From Sporosarcina sp. BI001-red (lineage in GTDB: Bacteria > Bacillota > Bacilli > Bacillales_A > Planococcaceae), in contig NZ_QQAK01000014.1 of the NCBI RefSeq assembly GCF_003384035.1, positions 124,001 through 188,000 on the forward strand: 64,000 nt of DNA, given 5' to 3'. Position 1 is the first letter of the stretch; each line of letters starts with the position of its first letter. The notes under the pieces were generated by a model that saw only the letters and a list, made by a program, of their open reading frames with translations, did not search any database and was not told the DNA's origin. Below, piece by piece: positions 1 through 8,606 of this stretch. The translations under genes and the position numbers were made by a program.

Positions 1-251
1 GCTTAGTTGCAATGACGCACGACATCGACTATTCGATTGAAACCGTAAAAGGTGTCAAAACGGCACTGTTCGGTGGCGAAGGGCTGTTCTTTGCAACACT
101 GCGCGGGCCAGGTTCTGTCTGGATCCAATCACTTCCATTTTCACGTCTTGCGAGTCGCGTTTTTGCTTCTGCACCTCAAATCCCAGGAAGCAGTTCCAAA
201 GGTGAAGGTAGTGTCGCAGGTGGATTATTCGATTTGTTTGGTGGAAAGTAA
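1..251 (+). CDS. AIM24/TIGR00266-family protein, C-terminal fragment
   Basis: The reading frame is open from the left edge (first full codon at 3) to a TAA at 249-251, so the gene begins outside the window. The visible 82 or so residues contain GGEGLFFATLRGPGSVWIQ, which resembles the closing beta-strand segment of the AIM24/TIGR00266 family, followed by a glycine-rich tail ending LFDLFGGK. The family forms a beta-sandwich of unclear biochemical role in bacteria. The ATG at 12 is internal, because no ribosome binding site precedes it and the conserved fold extends upstream. A terminator follows immediately. Family assignment rests on this motif only. Confidence 0.7.
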   Translation, partial: LVAMTHDIDYSIETVKGVKTALFGGEGLFFATLRGPGSVWIQSLPFSRLASRVFASAPQIPGSSSKGEGSVAGGLFDLFGGK

Positions 252-267
252 GTTTTAAACAATAACG

Positions 268-299
268 AAAAGCTGCCCGCAGATGCGGACAGCTTTTTT
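268..299 (+). terminator. Intrinsic terminator after the AIM24-family gene
   Basis: An imperfect hairpin (AGCTGCCCGC, loop AGAT, GCGGACAGCT) is followed by a T run, 20 bp after the stop codon. Confidence 0.85.
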
Positions 300-337
300 G
301 GTTACTTGGTGTAAGCGCAATTGCATGGCGTATGAAG

Positions 338-390
338 TTTATGAGCTCTTTTCATGGTTTATGATCACTTTCCCTGGTTTATGAGCACGA
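338..390 (+). repeat. Dispersed 20-bp-period repeat, locus 1
   Basis: Three copies of TTTATGA(G/T)C occur at about 338, 358 and 378, exactly 20 bp apart. They alternate TTTATGAGCTC, TTTATGATCAC and TTTATGAGCAC. The same pattern recurs at 34661, 39371 and 58675. The element sits in the convergent gap between the AIM24-family gene and the SEC-C gene, directly after a terminator. The rest of 252-521 shows no gene and no clear terminator for the minus-strand gene. Confidence 0.75.
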
Positions 391-521
391 TCCCGCAACT
401 TGCCGCTATCCAACAGTGACAGCACCCCGCTGCAAAGAATAGCTATGCACTTAGTGCCCTTTACCAATCAAATCTCTTCCGCTCTTCATTACTTGTATAC
501 GATTACTCCAATGCTAAAGTA

Positions 522-2378
522 TTAATTGACAGCGCTTTGTTTACTTTTCTCCAATGTTTCCTTCACGCCACTCGGTCCATTTAACAACAGCCAAATATAG
601 CGCGATTCCTCTTTACTGCCAGGTTCGAGACGTTCGTGGCGTGGATACTCAATCGTTTGGGCACGGAACGCCATCAAGTGCATGACATTGCCATTTGCTG
701 CCGATGCTTTCTTTAGCATATCTGCCTCTTCTTCAGACTCGCCACTAGATGCTTCGTTTTCGAGCTTCCAATCCAAGTATAAATACGTTGCATCGTTTTC
801 CGATCCGCGTTCGTAACGAACTAATAACTCTCCTGCTTCATTGAAGCGTTCAGCATGGATCAGCGAAGCAATCGCTTCATAGCGCGCCCCTTGGTTATCT
901 GTTGTATTCATGTGAACGAGATCCAAGAACACTTCGGCAGCTTCGTTGAACTCCCCATGCATGAATAGATGAGTTCCATACGCAAATGCAGCACGCATGA
1001 ACGGTCGATTCGGAATGTTTTGCCATGGGTTTTCGCCCGCTTCAAAGCATTTACTCGCCTCACGGATTGCCCGTTCGTACAGCTCGCTTGCTTTTTCCAC
1101 GTCATTTTCTATTTCTGCTTTCAGCAATAGCCCATCAGACAATCCCGGTACAATGGACAATGCAGATTCGGCCAATTTCCGGCGCATATCTTCATCTTCT
1201 GCGCCAAACGCTTCATAAGCAAGGCGTTGCGCACGCCCCTCGTCTACTCCTGGACGACGCTCCGGCTCGACAACGCCAGAAGTGGTCATCGCTGTTTCCC
1301 ATAACTCAGATTCTGTAGGTCTTGGGTCTGTTCCAATCTCGTAGATGGCAGCAGCTGCAGCATCTCCGTCTGTCATCATTGCATCATACAAATCTCTAAG
1401 CTCAGTTGAGAAGTGTTCAACCGCGTTCGTATCCTCTGTTGCTTCAATCGAAGTCTCATGTTTCACCAGTGATAACGACTGTCCAACTTGGAGTGATGCC
1501 TGTACAAACGCAGACACATCCAGTTTGGCATCCTCTGTCATTTCGGTATTCAAAAAGTATGCAACCGACAATTTCTGAAGCATTTCTCTGACATCTGCAG
1601 GCTCATTTGCTTTTGCAAGTTTTTCGTCAAGCTGCTTTAATGCAGTCAACTGGGACGGTGCAAGTACATCTTCAATCATTTCATTCATCGAAGCCATGCT
1701 GCGTTTTACGAGCAGCTCATAGATTTCAAGCGTATGGTTGCGGATGAATTCTGCAGGCGAAGGGTCAGACGACTTCTCCCATAACTCAAGCAATGACTTT
1801 TTCGTCTGTTTGCTCCATTTCGCTAAAAACAGCATAGATGAAACCGGTGCTACCGCATTGTCACCACGGCGGGTATCCGGAAGTACAACTCCAAACAACA
1901 ATGTACCTTCATCTGCAGGCATACCTTCTATACGCGCAAGTTCAATTACATCGCCTGTCAATAACTTTGTAATCTCCAACGTATTTGGTTTCGCAGCCGT
2001 TATTTCACCAAGCAGCATAAACGGCTCTTCCCATTTCTTAAGAACGTCTTGTACCGTGCCGCGTGCCGCAGCGATTTGTTGCTTGCTGATATACTCTTTC
2101 CATTGTGAAGGATCTTCTACGAACAAATAAAATTCAGAAGCCGCCTCTTCTATATGTGCAGGTTCCCAACTACCACGGAGTTGTTCAGCCCATTGGCGCA
2201 TAAGATGCATCATAGCATCACGAGAAGCACCGGTTGGATATGTATCGAAAAATTGACTAAGAATACGATCGAGCTCTTCATTGACGACAGCACTCAGCAG
2301 ATCATCGCCAACTTTCCCACAGCACTTTTTATACTTTTTCCCACTGCCGCATGGGCATGGTTCGTTTCTTCCAGTCAT
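522..2378 (-). CDS. SEC-C motif protein with helical repeat body
   Basis: A 618-residue protein whose N-terminus is a textbook SEC-C zinc-binding motif: CPCGSGKKYKKCC with Cys 8, 10, 19 and 20. The motif is best known at the C-terminus of SecA; in stand-alone proteins it is thought to mediate metal binding and protein contacts. The rest is acidic and helical, with a TPR-like stretch near residues 400-540 (repeated A..L....ERA patterns). No catalytic motif was recognised. The ATG follows a GGGGGG ribosome binding site at 7-8 nt. It lies 36 bp behind moaA on the same strand, so it is probably the last gene of the moe-mob-moa operon, although no role in cofactor synthesis is known. Confidence 0.8.
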   Translation of the reverse strand: MTGRNEPCPCGSGKKYKKCCGKVGDDLLSAVVNEELDRILSQFFDTYPTGASRDAMMHLMRQWAEQLRGSWEPAHIEEAASEFYLFVEDPSQWKEYISKQQIAAARGTVQDVLKKWEEPFMLLGEITAAKPNTLEITKLLTGDVIELARIEGMPADEGTLLFGVVLPDTRRGDNAVAPVSSMLFLAKWSKQTKKSLLELWEKSSDPSPAEFIRNHTLEIYELLVKRSMASMNEMIEDVLAPSQLTALKQLDEKLAKANEPADVREMLQKLSVAYFLNTEMTEDAKLDVSAFVQASLQVGQSLSLVKHETSIEATEDTNAVEHFSTELRDLYDAMMTDGDAAAAAIYEIGTDPRPTESELWETAMTTSGVVEPERRPGVDEGRAQRLAYEAFGAEDEDMRRKLAESALSIVPGLSDGLLLKAEIENDVEKASELYERAIREASKCFEAGENPWQNIPNRPFMRAAFAYGTHLFMHGEFNEAAEVFLDLVHMNTTDNQGARYEAIASLIHAERFNEAGELLVRYERGSENDATYLYLDWKLENEASSGESEEEADMLKKASAANGNVMHLMAFRAQTIEYPRHERLEPGSKEESRYIWLLLNGPSGVKETLEKSKQSAVN

Positions 2379-2414
2379 GTTTAAATCCCCCCAACTATTT
2401 AAGGAGGCTGTTGG

Positions 2415-3431
2415 TCAGCCCCCGATATAACTCATGTTAATCTTTTTATTTTGACGATTTTTTACAGTCTGTTCCGTACGTTCATCTGAATAACGATCTG
2501 CACGGTTTTCCCATACACCCGTTACAGCCGCAGCAAGTTCTTCGTCTGTTGCTCCGTCACGAATTAGTGCACGGACATCGAATCCTTCTGATGCAAACAA
2601 GCATGTAAATAACTTACCTTCTGATGAAAGTCGAGCCCGTGTGCACGTTGAACAGAACGATTCGGATACTGATGTGATGAAACCAACCTCTGAACCATTG
2701 TCTTTATAGCGCCAGCGCTTTGCCACTTCTCCATAATACTCTTCTTCAACTGGCTCAAGGTCATGGGCAGCTTGCAGGCATTCCAGTATTTCCTTTTTTG
2801 TCACGACTTTCGCGAAGCTCCAACCATTGTCATTTCCAACATCCATGAATTCAATGAATCGCAACGTGATGTCGCGTTCTTTAAAGTATTGAGCCATCGG
2901 CAAGATTTCTTGCTCATTGGTTCCCTTTTTCACGACCATATTCATCTTTATGGTAAACCCTAAAGCATGAGCCTTATCAATATTTTTGAGTATGACTTCC
3001 GGCTTTACGCCCCGACCGTTCATCTCTCCGAATAACACTGGATCCAGTGCATCCAGACTTATATTTAATCGGCGTAAGCCCGCGTCATATAGAGGTTCTG
3101 CATATTGACCCAGTAGCACGGCGTTTGTCGTGAGACCGATGTCTTCAATTCCTTTAATCTGCATCAGTTTCCCGACAAGTTCAGGAAGTCCCCGTCTCAT
3201 AAGCGGCTCGCCACCGGTTAACCGTAACTTCTTCACACCAAGCTTCGCAAAGAGGTGAGCTAGGCGTTCAATCTCTTCAAACGACAACAACTCGTTTTTC
3301 GGTAGGAATACGTAATCGTCCCCGAAAATCTCTTTCGGCATGCAATAGGAGCATCTGAAGTTGCAACGATCTGTCACGGATATTCGTAAATCACGAATTG
3401 GACGACCAAACTTATCTGTTATCGGCTCCAT
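2415..3431 (-). CDS. moaA: GTP 3',8-cyclase MoaA (molybdopterin step 1)
   Basis: A radical-SAM enzyme which, with MoaC, converts GTP to cyclic pyranopterin monophosphate. About 338 residues. The N-terminal cluster motif CNFRCSYC has Cys 23, 27 and 30. The second C-terminal cluster is the CSTC pair plus a distal Cys (about 260, 263 and 277). The protein ends in the conserved Gly-Gly (SYIGG) needed for MoaC-coupled catalysis. I chose ATG 3431 because AGGGAG stands 8 nt upstream; a TTG six codons earlier has no proper site. It overlaps nothing but lies 4 bp after mobA, consistent with translational coupling. Confidence 0.97.
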   Translation of the reverse strand: MEPITDKFGRPIRDLRISVTDRCNFRCSYCMPKEIFGDDYVFLPKNELLSFEEIERLAHLFAKLGVKKLRLTGGEPLMRRGLPELVGKLMQIKGIEDIGLTTNAVLLGQYAEPLYDAGLRRLNISLDALDPVLFGEMNGRGVKPEVILKNIDKAHALGFTIKMNMVVKKGTNEQEILPMAQYFKERDITLRFIEFMDVGNDNGWSFAKVVTKKEILECLQAAHDLEPVEEEYYGEVAKRWRYKDNGSEVGFITSVSESFCSTCTRARLSSEGKLFTCLFASEGFDVRALIRDGATDEELAAAVTGVWENRADRYSDERTEQTVKNRQNKKINMSYIGG

Positions 3432-3435
3432 GTTG

Positions 3436-3990
3436 TCATCTCCCTTCAAGTTGTCCTGGCTTGTTTACATTATCAAAAAGCGATGGCTTCTTTTCCAACA
3501 GTACCTGTCCATCCACCCAATGATGAATGAGTGGCCGGACACTTCGGTTCTCCATCTCGAGCGATGAGCGGATCATCGGTTCCGCCCCCTTGCTCCAAAT
3601 GGAGAGCAGCGGATGACACTTGCCGATTTCTTCAATCGCAACGGACAAATTGCCCGTCCTATGGTTCATTAATTTCCGAATAATCGAGTCATCCGCAAAC
3701 GGAACATCACACGGTAGCACCGCGTACCAGTCGCTTTGAATGGTATTCATCCCCGTTAAGATCCCTGCGAGCGGACCTTGTCCCGCAAATTCTTGCAAGT
3801 CCGTGACAATATGTAGTGTACTAGGAAACCGATTAACGTCTTCTTTTCTAGCAACGACTACAATTTGCGAACAGTGAGGCGCGAGCGCAGTAATCGCATA
3901 CTCGTAAAAGCATTTTCCATTGTACATTGCGAATGCCTTTGTTGAACCAAACCGTCTCGACTGACCTCCTGCTAATACGATGCCAATCAT
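3436..3990 (-). CDS. mobA: Molybdenum cofactor guanylyltransferase MobA
   Basis: Transfers GMP to Mo-molybdopterin, giving the MGD cofactor that NarG, encoded nearby, requires. About 184 residues, usual for the family. The N-terminus carries the nucleotidyltransferase signature [14 protein letters not shown], and LPCDVPF provides the metal-binding Asp. The start at 3990 is preceded by GGAGG 8 nt upstream, whereas the longer upstream frame overlaps moaD and lacks homology. It lies between moaD and moaA with gaps of a few bases, so the cluster is expected to be co-transcribed. Confidence 0.93.
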   Translation of the reverse strand: MIGIVLAGGQSRRFGSTKAFAMYNGKCFYEYAITALAPHCSQIVVVARKEDVNRFPSTLHIVTDLQEFAGQGPLAGILTGMNTIQSDWYAVLPCDVPFADDSIIRKLMNHRTGNLSVAIEEIGKCHPLLSIWSKGAEPMIRSSLEMENRSVRPLIHHWVDGQVLLEKKPSLFDNVNKPGQLEGR

Positions 3991-3994
3991 GACG

Positions 3995-4228
3995 TCATCC
4001 TCCACTAACTGGTGGGATGAACGCACACTCATCTCCTGAGTGAATGACGTCTCCAGGAAGTGCATACTCTTCATTCACCGCTACTTGAATATCATCTTTT
4101 CCAAATCCAGGATAACTTTCTTCAGCCCAATCCAATAGTTCTTGCACCGTCATCTGCTCACGGTCCAGCGTCTCTTGGCCTTTTCCAGCAAGCTCTCTAA
4201 GTCTGGCAAAATAGTGAACGCGAATCAT
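3995..4228 (-). CDS. moaD: Molybdopterin synthase small subunit MoaD
   Basis: A ubiquitin-like sulfur carrier of 77 residues ending in the diagnostic Gly-Gly (PPVSGG), which is adenylated by MoeB and thiocarboxylated. It then donates sulfur to the MoaE active site during conversion of cPMP to molybdopterin. The ATG follows AAAGGAG and overlaps the moaE stop by 4 bp (ATGA type). The MoeB partner is encoded about 3 kb upstream in the same cluster. Confidence 0.95.
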   Translation of the reverse strand: MIRVHYFARLRELAGKGQETLDREQMTVQELLDWAEESYPGFGKDDIQVAVNEEYALPGDVIHSGDECAFIPPVSGG

Positions 4229-4671
4229 ACTGAATCCACTCCTTTTTCAGGATATTTCTTTTGGGCGCCCAGCCATTCTTCGCCGTCTTCCCAAATCTCT
4301 TTCTTCCAGATTGGAACAACTTCTTTAATGCGCTCAATTGCGTATTCATTCGCTTCGTAGGCAGCTTTTCGATGCGGGGAAGAAACCGCGATGACGACCG
4401 CAATATCAGATATGTGCAATTCTCCGATACGATGTGCAATCGCAACTTTAACGCCTGGCCACTTCGCTTCCATTTCCGCACCGATTTCAGCGAGTTTTTT
4501 TTCCGCCATTGGTACATATGCTTCGTATGCTAAATATACCGTTCGTACACCGTGTGTCCATTCCCGCACGTGTCCTGTGAATAACGTAACCGCGCCGGCA
4601 CCTGCATGGAGCACGTAATCCGAATATACTTGCGCATCAATCGGTGTTTCCACTACTTCAAATGGTTTCAT
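4225..4671 (-). CDS. moaE: Molybdopterin synthase catalytic subunit MoaE
   Basis: The 148-residue large subunit of molybdopterin synthase. It contains family landmarks such as GAVTLFTGHVREWT near the N-terminus, HRIGELHISDIAVVIAVSSPHR in the middle (about 81-102) and the lysine-containing PIWKKEIWEDGEEW near residues 121-134, typical of the active site. The ATG is preceded by GGGAGGG. It overlaps mobB by 14 bp upstream and moaD by 4 bp downstream, a tightly coupled arrangement. Confidence 0.96.
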   Translation of the reverse strand: MKPFEVVETPIDAQVYSDYVLHAGAGAVTLFTGHVREWTHGVRTVYLAYEAYVPMAEKKLAEIGAEMEAKWPGVKVAIAHRIGELHISDIAVVIAVSSPHRKAAYEANEYAIERIKEVVPIWKKEIWEDGEEWLGAQKKYPEKGVDSV

Positions 4672-5176
4672 AATGACCCTCCCTATTCAGCCAATCCGTG
4701 AACCAATTATCGAGTTGCACCGAATCCCCGCGATCTTTGATAATCGGGTAGCCACCGGGATCGACCTCTCCGATAACAAGCTGAATTTTTTCAAGTTCTT
4801 GCAACGTATTCCAGTCTTCACAACTGCGAACGAGTACAACCTTTGCGCCCCGCTCATCCTTAAAACCTTCGATCAGCAGCACGTCTGGTGAATCGTATGT
4901 AACTAGCGCTTTTAATGCTCCAAATGAGGGCTCATTGTTCAGTAAAAGCTGAGCACTGCCTCCGCCTGCCACAAGGGTTGAATCTGCACCTTTATCGAAA
5001 AAACGGCTAGTATCCGTTATTGTTGAAGGCAGCTCAATCTGTCCCGCGTGGCCATGGTGCTTCAACACAGCGACCGTCAGCCCTTTCGCTTTCACAATAC
5101 CGATCCAGCGTTCAAGTAGCGTCGTCTTTCCGCTGTTTTTATAGCCAACAATATGGAGAGTCTTCAAAGCACCCAA
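4658..5176 (-). CDS. mobB: MobB, GTP-binding protein of molybdopterin guanine dinucleotide synthesis
   Basis: A P-loop GTPase of about 172 residues with Walker A GYKNSGKTTL at residues 11-20. It is thought to assist MobA in attaching GMP to molybdopterin. The start is uncertain: TTG 5176 is the furthest in-frame candidate, and another TTG lies three codons on; both overlap the moeA stop region. No ATG with a ribosome binding site exists near the conserved TLHIVGYKNSGKT sequence, so a TTG start is needed. Confidence 0.9.
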   Translation of the reverse strand: MGALKTLHIVGYKNSGKTTLLERWIGIVKAKGLTVAVLKHHGHAGQIELPSTITDTSRFFDKGADSTLVAGGGSAQLLLNNEPSFGALKALVTYDSPDVLLIEGFKDERGAKVVLVRSCEDWNTLQELEKIQLVIGEVDPGGYPIIKDRGDSVQLDNWFTDWLNREGHYETI

Positions 5177-6417
5177 TCTTCTGCACCTTGTTCAGCGCCA
5201 ATCAGCAATAAATCCACTTCATCGCCTTTAGCATATCCACGCGTGCCGCTTGGCAATACAATTAGACAGTTCCCTTTGGCAATCGATGACACCGCATTGG
5301 ATTTATTGAATCCTGCTGGGGCTACTGTTAACCCATTCGCTGACATTTTCCAAACCGCACGGACGAATCGAGTGAACGGATTCGGTTTTGTGAAGTCTTC
5401 TGCTAACTGTGCTTTTAAATAAGGAAGATATGGTTCCGTACTTCCCATCATGGAAAGTAAGGCAGGACGTGCGAATAATTCAAACCCTGTAAAACAAGCT
5501 GAAGGGTTTCCGGAAAGCCCGAACAGGAACTTGTCCTGAAGAACTGCAACCGTCGTAACACTTCCTGGCCTCATCGCTACTTTGTTGAATAACACGGTCG
5601 CACCTAACCGTTCGTAAATTGCAGGCAAGTGATCAAAATCTCCGACTGAAACGCCACCTGTTGTAATAAGCGCATCCGTTTCCTGCAAGGCACGAGCGAT
5701 TACTTCTGTGCATGCATCTAAGTCATCCGAAGAAGTGCCATACGATTTGAATGGTACGCCTAATCTCTGTAGTTGCGCTTTCACCATTGGACCATTAGAG
5801 TTTCTAATTTTACCCGGTGCCAGGTCATCGGACACGTCCAATAATTCCGTTCCTGTCGATAAAATCCCGACGACGGGTTGCCGATAAACCAATACCTTTG
5901 CGTAGCCGAACGTTGCAAGAAGCGCAATCGTGCCTGCATGAATAAGAGTCCCCGTAGCAATGAGCGATTCCCCATCAGCAGCGTCTTCTCCTTTAAAAGA
6001 GACGTTTTCTCCAGGTTCAAAAGGTTTCCTTACTGTAAAGCTTTCTGCCGCTTCAACAGTTTGTTCAAACATCACAACAGCGTCTGCGCCTTCAGGCATT
6101 TGTGCACCTGTCATAATTCTATATGCTTCGTGAGGTCCCACTGGTTGTTCCCCTACGTAGCCCGCACCAATCTCACCAATAACCGTAAACGGCACACGAT
6201 GTTCACCTGAAGCACCAATACTATCTTTTGCCCGGATTGCAAATCCATCATAAGGTGATCGATCAAAAGGCGGCACGCTATGACGGGCAACAATTGGTTC
6301 AGCTAAAATACGTCCTACAGACTGTTCCATTGAAATTGATTCGGTTCCCAATTGGTGAACGTGTCCCATGACTTGTGATACTGCTTCCGCAACTGGAATC
6401 GGCTTTCTCATTTCCAC
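5164..6417 (-). CDS. moeA: Molybdopterin molybdenumtransferase MoeA
   Basis: Inserts molybdate into adenylated molybdopterin. About 417 residues with the typical family order: the N-terminal substrate-binding motif [12 protein letters not shown], the MoCF-fold signature [11 protein letters not shown] in the centre, and [16 protein letters not shown] towards the C-terminus. The start is ambiguous: GTG 6417 (AGGTG 6 nt upstream) or ATG 6411; a further GTG at 6426 has no ribosome binding site. It is the first gene of the minus-strand moe-mob-moa operon and faces moaC divergently. Confidence 0.94.
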   Translation of the reverse strand: MEMRKPIPVAEAVSQVMGHVHQLGTESISMEQSVGRILAEPIVARHSVPPFDRSPYDGFAIRAKDSIGASGEHRVPFTVIGEIGAGYVGEQPVGPHEAYRIMTGAQMPEGADAVVMFEQTVEAAESFTVRKPFEPGENVSFKGEDAADGESLIATGTLIHAGTIALLATFGYAKVLVYRQPVVGILSTGTELLDVSDDLAPGKIRNSNGPMVKAQLQRLGVPFKSYGTSSDDLDACTEVIARALQETDALITTGGVSVGDFDHLPAIYERLGATVLFNKVAMRPGSVTTVAVLQDKFLFGLSGNPSACFTGFELFARPALLSMMGSTEPYLPYLKAQLAEDFTKPNPFTRFVRAVWKMSANGLTVAPAGFNKSNAVSSIAKGNCLIVLPSGTRGYAKGDEVDLLLIGAEQGAEDWVL

Positions 6418-6477
6418 CAAAAGCACCTGCTTTCTTCTGTTATACTAAGTGTATCAGAGTTGAAAGGAATGATTCGA

Positions 6478-6972
6478 ATGTCTGAACTCACTCATTTTAA
6501 TGACCAAGGACGTGCACGCATGGTCGATGTATCCGACAAACCCATTACATCCCGAACTGCTGTAGCGAGTACTTCCATCGTTGTTAACGAAACGATTTAC
6601 AATCAAATTAAAGAAGGTAAAAATAAAAAAGGTGATGTCTTTGCAGTTGCACAAGTGGCTGGTATAATGGCAGCTAAAAATACAGCAACCATCATTCCGA
6701 TGTGTCATCCACTCCCTCTAACCGGTGTCGATATCCGATTCGAATGGAAGATCGACGAATCTGTGCAACACTATGAAGTACTCATTCGCGCAGAGGTGAA
6801 AACGACGGGACTCACTGGAGTTGAAATGGAAGCACTCACAGCCGCCTCAGCAACTGCCTTAACAGTGTATGACATGTGTAAAGCGGCCGGAAAAGAAATG
6901 GTCATCGGTCCCACAATGCTCCAATCTAAAACAGGCGGTAAAAACGGGGATTATACAAGGACGGATGCGTAA
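6478..6972 (+). CDS. moaC: Cyclic pyranopterin monophosphate synthase MoaC
   Basis: Completes formation of cPMP from the MoaA product. About 164 residues, standard length. Visible motifs are MVDVSDKP near the N-terminus, [11 protein letters not shown] (active-site region) and [10 protein letters not shown]...YDMCKA towards the C-terminus. The start at ATG 6478 has AAAGGA upstream. It is the only cofactor gene on the plus strand here, divergent from moeA and convergent with moaB; TATACT at 6441-6446 may be its -10 box, but no clear -35 was found. Confidence 0.96.
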   Translation: MSELTHFNDQGRARMVDVSDKPITSRTAVASTSIVVNETIYNQIKEGKNKKGDVFAVAQVAGIMAAKNTATIIPMCHPLPLTGVDIRFEWKIDESVQHYEVLIRAEVKTTGLTGVEMEALTAASATALTVYDMCKAAGKEMVIGPTMLQSKTGGKNGDYTRTDA

Positions 6973-6991
6973 CTCGCTTCCGTCTTTTTTT
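6960..6991 (+). terminator. Terminator of moaC
   Basis: A hairpin (GACGGA-T-GCG / CGC-T-TCCGTC with a 5-nt loop) overlapping the moaC stop codon, followed by seven T. It lies in the 26-bp gap facing moaB. Confidence 0.9.
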
Positions 6992-6998
6992 GTCTCCC

Positions 6999-7484
6999 TT
7001 ACAGATGCTTCGTCAACTCATAGTGAATGTGCAACAGCTCTGGCATGACAAGGCGATCCATCGCGAGGGCTACTGCTTTTACGGATCCTGGTAACGCAAA
7101 CAGAACTTTTTCCCCGACAGCTCCGGCAGCTGCACGGCTTAGCAGTGCTTTCGAGCCGACATCCTCTGCATAACTAATGTAGCGGAACAACTCTCCGAAA
7201 CCGGTTAATTCCTTTGTGAAAAACGGTCGGATTGTTTCAATTGTCACATCCCGATAGCTGATACCCGTTCCCCCAGTGATGATAATCGCGTTCGCATCCT
7301 TCTTGCCAATCCACGATTCCACCACTTTCAAAATCGCGTTTTTATCATCCGGACAAATGACGCGGGCAATGACTTCATGTCCAGCCTCTTCTACCTTTTC
7401 TCTGATCAGTCTTCCGCTATTGTCATCTTCTTCTGTACGTGTATCGCTCACTGTTAAGACACACACATTTAACTTCCTTTTCAT
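6999..7484 (-). CDS. moaB: Molybdenum cofactor biosynthesis protein MoaB (MPT adenylyltransferase type)
   Basis: A MogA/MoaB-fold protein of about 161 residues. The signature ITGGTGISYRDVTIET and the substrate loop FALPGSVKAV are visible. The family adenylylates molybdopterin before MoeA adds molybdate. The start at ATG 7484 follows AAAGGA at 9 nt; the longer upstream frame is not needed. It lies 34 bp after moeB and presumably shares its transcript, ending convergently against moaC. Confidence 0.93.
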   Translation of the reverse strand: MKRKLNVCVLTVSDTRTEEDDNSGRLIREKVEEAGHEVIARVICPDDKNAILKVVESWIGKKDANAIIITGGTGISYRDVTIETIRPFFTKELTGFGELFRYISYAEDVGSKALLSRAAAGAVGEKVLFALPGSVKAVALAMDRLVMPELLHIHYELTKHL

Positions 7485-7518
7485 TTCTGAGTTTCCTTTG
7501 TGCACATCGATTCTCCCC

Positions 7519-8538
7519 TTATCCGAACAGCTGATGATAGATTTTGCGCCCTTTCTTGATATCCTTCAATCCATGAATGAGCAGTCTTCCATTTGAGAAC
7601 CCCACACATCTATACCCTTCTGCGGAAAACTCAACAAAGAATGGGGTATGCTTCTCCACTGTTCCGAGACGTTCTGCAACACGATAGACATCATCTCCAG
7701 ACAACTTTCGCTCAGCAGCCGGTATGATTTGAACCGTTTCCCGGCCGCACAGTACGGCGTAGTGCGTGCCTGACTCGAAATTCAGGGAAGGGTATGTAGG
7801 TGTACTTCCACATGTTTCACACGCTTCCTTTTTCAAACGCGTGATGCCTGCTTCTACTTGCGTATTATGCCAAATGTCAGTATGTAACAATTTTTTCCGC
7901 ATCGCTTCTTCGTTGCCTGTTAACCATTTTAACGCTTCTGTACTTTGATGTGCAGCTGTAACCTGAACAGCTGGTGCAATGATGCCCGCAGTATCACAGG
8001 TTTCATTGACCGAAGGAAGTACGGGCAACAAGCATCTGAAGCAAGGCGTTTTCCCCGGGATGAATGGAAATACGCTGCTGGAACTTCCAACACACGCTCC
8101 ATACACCCACGGAATCCCGTGTTTCCATGCGAAGTCATTCAGTAATAATCTAGCCTCAAAGTTATCGGTCGCATCGAGTAAAATGTCCGCATCCTGCGCA
8201 TATTGTTCGAGAAGTTGTCCATCAACATGGTCAAGTAATGGAACAAGTGTGACATCACTGCGAATCGCACGCAATCTTGCTTCTGCAGCAATCACTTTTG
8301 GTATTCCTTGAACCGCATCCTGCTCTGTGAACAATTGTTGCCTTTGCAGATTCGAAGGCTCTACGTAATCCCGATCGGCTATTGTCAGTTTCTGAATACC
8401 CGCACGCACAAGTGTCTCTGCAATTGCCGATCCAAGTGCTCCACATCCGAGGACAAAAGCATGTGAGTTTTCTAGTTTTCGCTGCCCGGTCTCTCCAATA
8501 GGATTGAACAAGACTTGTCTCGAATAACGTTGTTCCAA
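7519..8538 (-). CDS. moeB: MoeB/ThiF-type sulfur-carrier adenylyltransferase
   Basis: An E1-like enzyme that adenylates the C-terminal glycine of MoaD. The dinucleotide motif GCGALGS lies near residues 35-40 and the Arg finger/QRQ loop near 67-70. Zinc ligands are the pairs CFRC (about 169/172) and CETC (about 243/246), and a candidate catalytic Cys lies in NETCDTAG (about 184); numbers are counted from GTG 8547. A C-terminal extension of about 90 residues is usual in Bacillales versions. TTG 8538 fits the AAGGTG site best. The context with moaD, moaE and moaB favours MoeB over ThiF. Confidence 0.88.
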   Translation of the reverse strand: MEQRYSRQVLFNPIGETGQRKLENSHAFVLGCGALGSAIAETLVRAGIQKLTIADRDYVEPSNLQRQQLFTEQDAVQGIPKVIAAEARLRAIRSDVTLVPLLDHVDGQLLEQYAQDADILLDATDNFEARLLLNDFAWKHGIPWVYGACVGSSSSVFPFIPGKTPCFRCLLPVLPSVNETCDTAGIIAPAVQVTAAHQSTEALKWLTGNEEAMRKKLLHTDIWHNTQVEAGITRLKKEACETCGSTPTYPSLNFESGTHYAVLCGRETVQIIPAAERKLSGDDVYRVAERLGTVEKHTPFFVEFSAEGYRCVGFSNGRLLIHGLKDIKKGRKIYHQLFG

Positions 8539-8571
8539 CCTACGCACCTTCTTTCGTGTAAAGTAAGCAGA

Positions 8572-8600
8572 GGACCGCCAGTCAAATCGACTGGCCGTCC
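8572..8600 (-). terminator. Hairpin between narK and moeB
   Basis: An inverted repeat GGAC-GCCAGTC / GACTGGC-GTCC with a short loop, 7 bp after the narK stop. It lacks a true T run on the minus strand, so it may be a weak terminator or a processing/attenuation point between narK and the moeB-moaB genes. Confidence 0.5.
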
Positions 8601-8606
8601 CCGCTT

